Source: JAWLFY01 sp964462125 (GTDB lineage Bacteria > Planctomycetota > Planctomycetia > Pirellulales > Pirellulaceae). Taken from it: a stretch of 64,000 nucleotides of DNA. Shown in pieces: positions 63,829 through 64,000 of this stretch. The notes beneath the pieces were generated by a model. It was not told the origin of the DNA. It saw nothing but the letters and a program-made list of their open reading frames with translations, and ran no database searches. Each line of letters starts with the position of its first letter. Positions within the stretch are counted from its first letter, which is position 1. The stretch is taken from positions 1-64,000 of the forward strand of contig CAYWXT010000003.1 in the NCBI GenBank assembly GCA_964462125.1, given 5' to 3'. The translations under genes were made by a program, and so were the position numbers.

Positions 63829-63951
63829 TACCCCGAAGGGGTTGCAAGATGGTAGCCGGCGGGCTGGGTATATTACCCCGAATACGTTCCCAGATCGTAT
63901 CCGGCGCCATGGGTCTTTACCCCGAAGGGGTTTCAAGATGGTAGCCGGCGG
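63829..63951 (+). repeat. Three imperfect 34-bp tandem elements
   Basis: Copies at 63829-63862, 63874-63907 and 63918-63951 are spaced 44-45 bp apart. All start TACCCCGAA and end (G/C)TA(G/T)CCGGCG(G/C). Copies 1 and 3 differ at one position and contain the small palindrome CCCCGAAGGGG; copy 2 is diverged. They lie upstream of nth at the window edge. Confidence 0.75.
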
Positions 63952-63970
63952 TCGCGCAGCGCACCGCCGG
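63945..63970. repeat. Strong hairpin at the right edge
   Basis: CCGGCGGT (63945-63952) pairs perfectly with ACCGCCGG (63963-63970). The ten-base loop has an inner GCG/CGC stem. It overlaps the end of the third 34-bp element and probably belongs to the same dispersed repeat family. Confidence 0.7.
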
Positions 63971-64000
63971 AACGCGCCGCGCCCCGCGCGCCGCCGACCC

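Noticed and set aside
63829..63951. CRISPR-like array
   Set aside because: Intervals between units are only 10-11 bp and units are imperfect; there are no cas genes.

Overview
The window looks like a chromosomal piece of a planctomycete, probably Pirellulaceae / Rhodopirellula-like. This is inferred from gene content, not from a database match. Pointers are the high GC content, a secreted sulfatase, a 3,180-residue TPR protein with a DUF1583-like C-terminus, and a ~7,400-residue surface protein with an N-terminal EHLEDRRVLA-type motif and a C-terminal dockerin. An ECF sigma factor overlapping a Ser/Thr kinase/beta-propeller gene and several hairpin-type dispersed intergenic repeats fit the same picture.

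Layout. 1-1230: end of a BamA/Omp85 gene, facing smc (1317-4970, minus). 5266-5559: remnant of a zinc alcohol dehydrogenase with its middle missing. 5697-7022: exported sulfatase. 7114-13699 (minus): a four-gene MoxR / DUF58 / BatA-like VWA / double-VWA operon with overlapping start and stop codons. It is divergent from the exported TPR giant at 13829-23371. 23448-45598 (minus): the giant surface-protein gene, interrupted near its 5' end by a 100-N assembly gap lying in a tandem repeat. Repeat offsets predict 239 real bases there, which restores one reading frame. A 17-bp tandem repeat separates it from the divergent ECF sigma factor (45863-46540) and membrane kinase (46518-50069). 50179-58380 (minus): rpoC and rpoB, with a 15-bp tandem repeat between them. 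58746-59834: a deoxyhypusine-synthase-family gene. 59939-61555: purF. 61813-63003 (plus): proB. 63120-63773 (minus): nth. The right edge holds imperfect 34-bp tandem elements and a long hairpin.

How the parts may work together. MoxR/DUF58/VWA genes usually form an envelope-associated AAA+ chaperone system; the divergent giant TPR protein is a plausible extracytoplasmic partner. The sigma/kinase pair is divergent from the giant surface-protein gene across a repeat-bearing spacer, which suggests but does not prove regulatory coupling. The rest (smc, bamA, rpoBC, purF, proB, nth) is housekeeping.

I saw no tRNA, rRNA, CRISPR array, insertion sequence or prophage gene. The most unusual items are the giant gene with its resolvable gap, its large uncharacterised repeated middle region, and the MoxR operon/TPR-giant pair.
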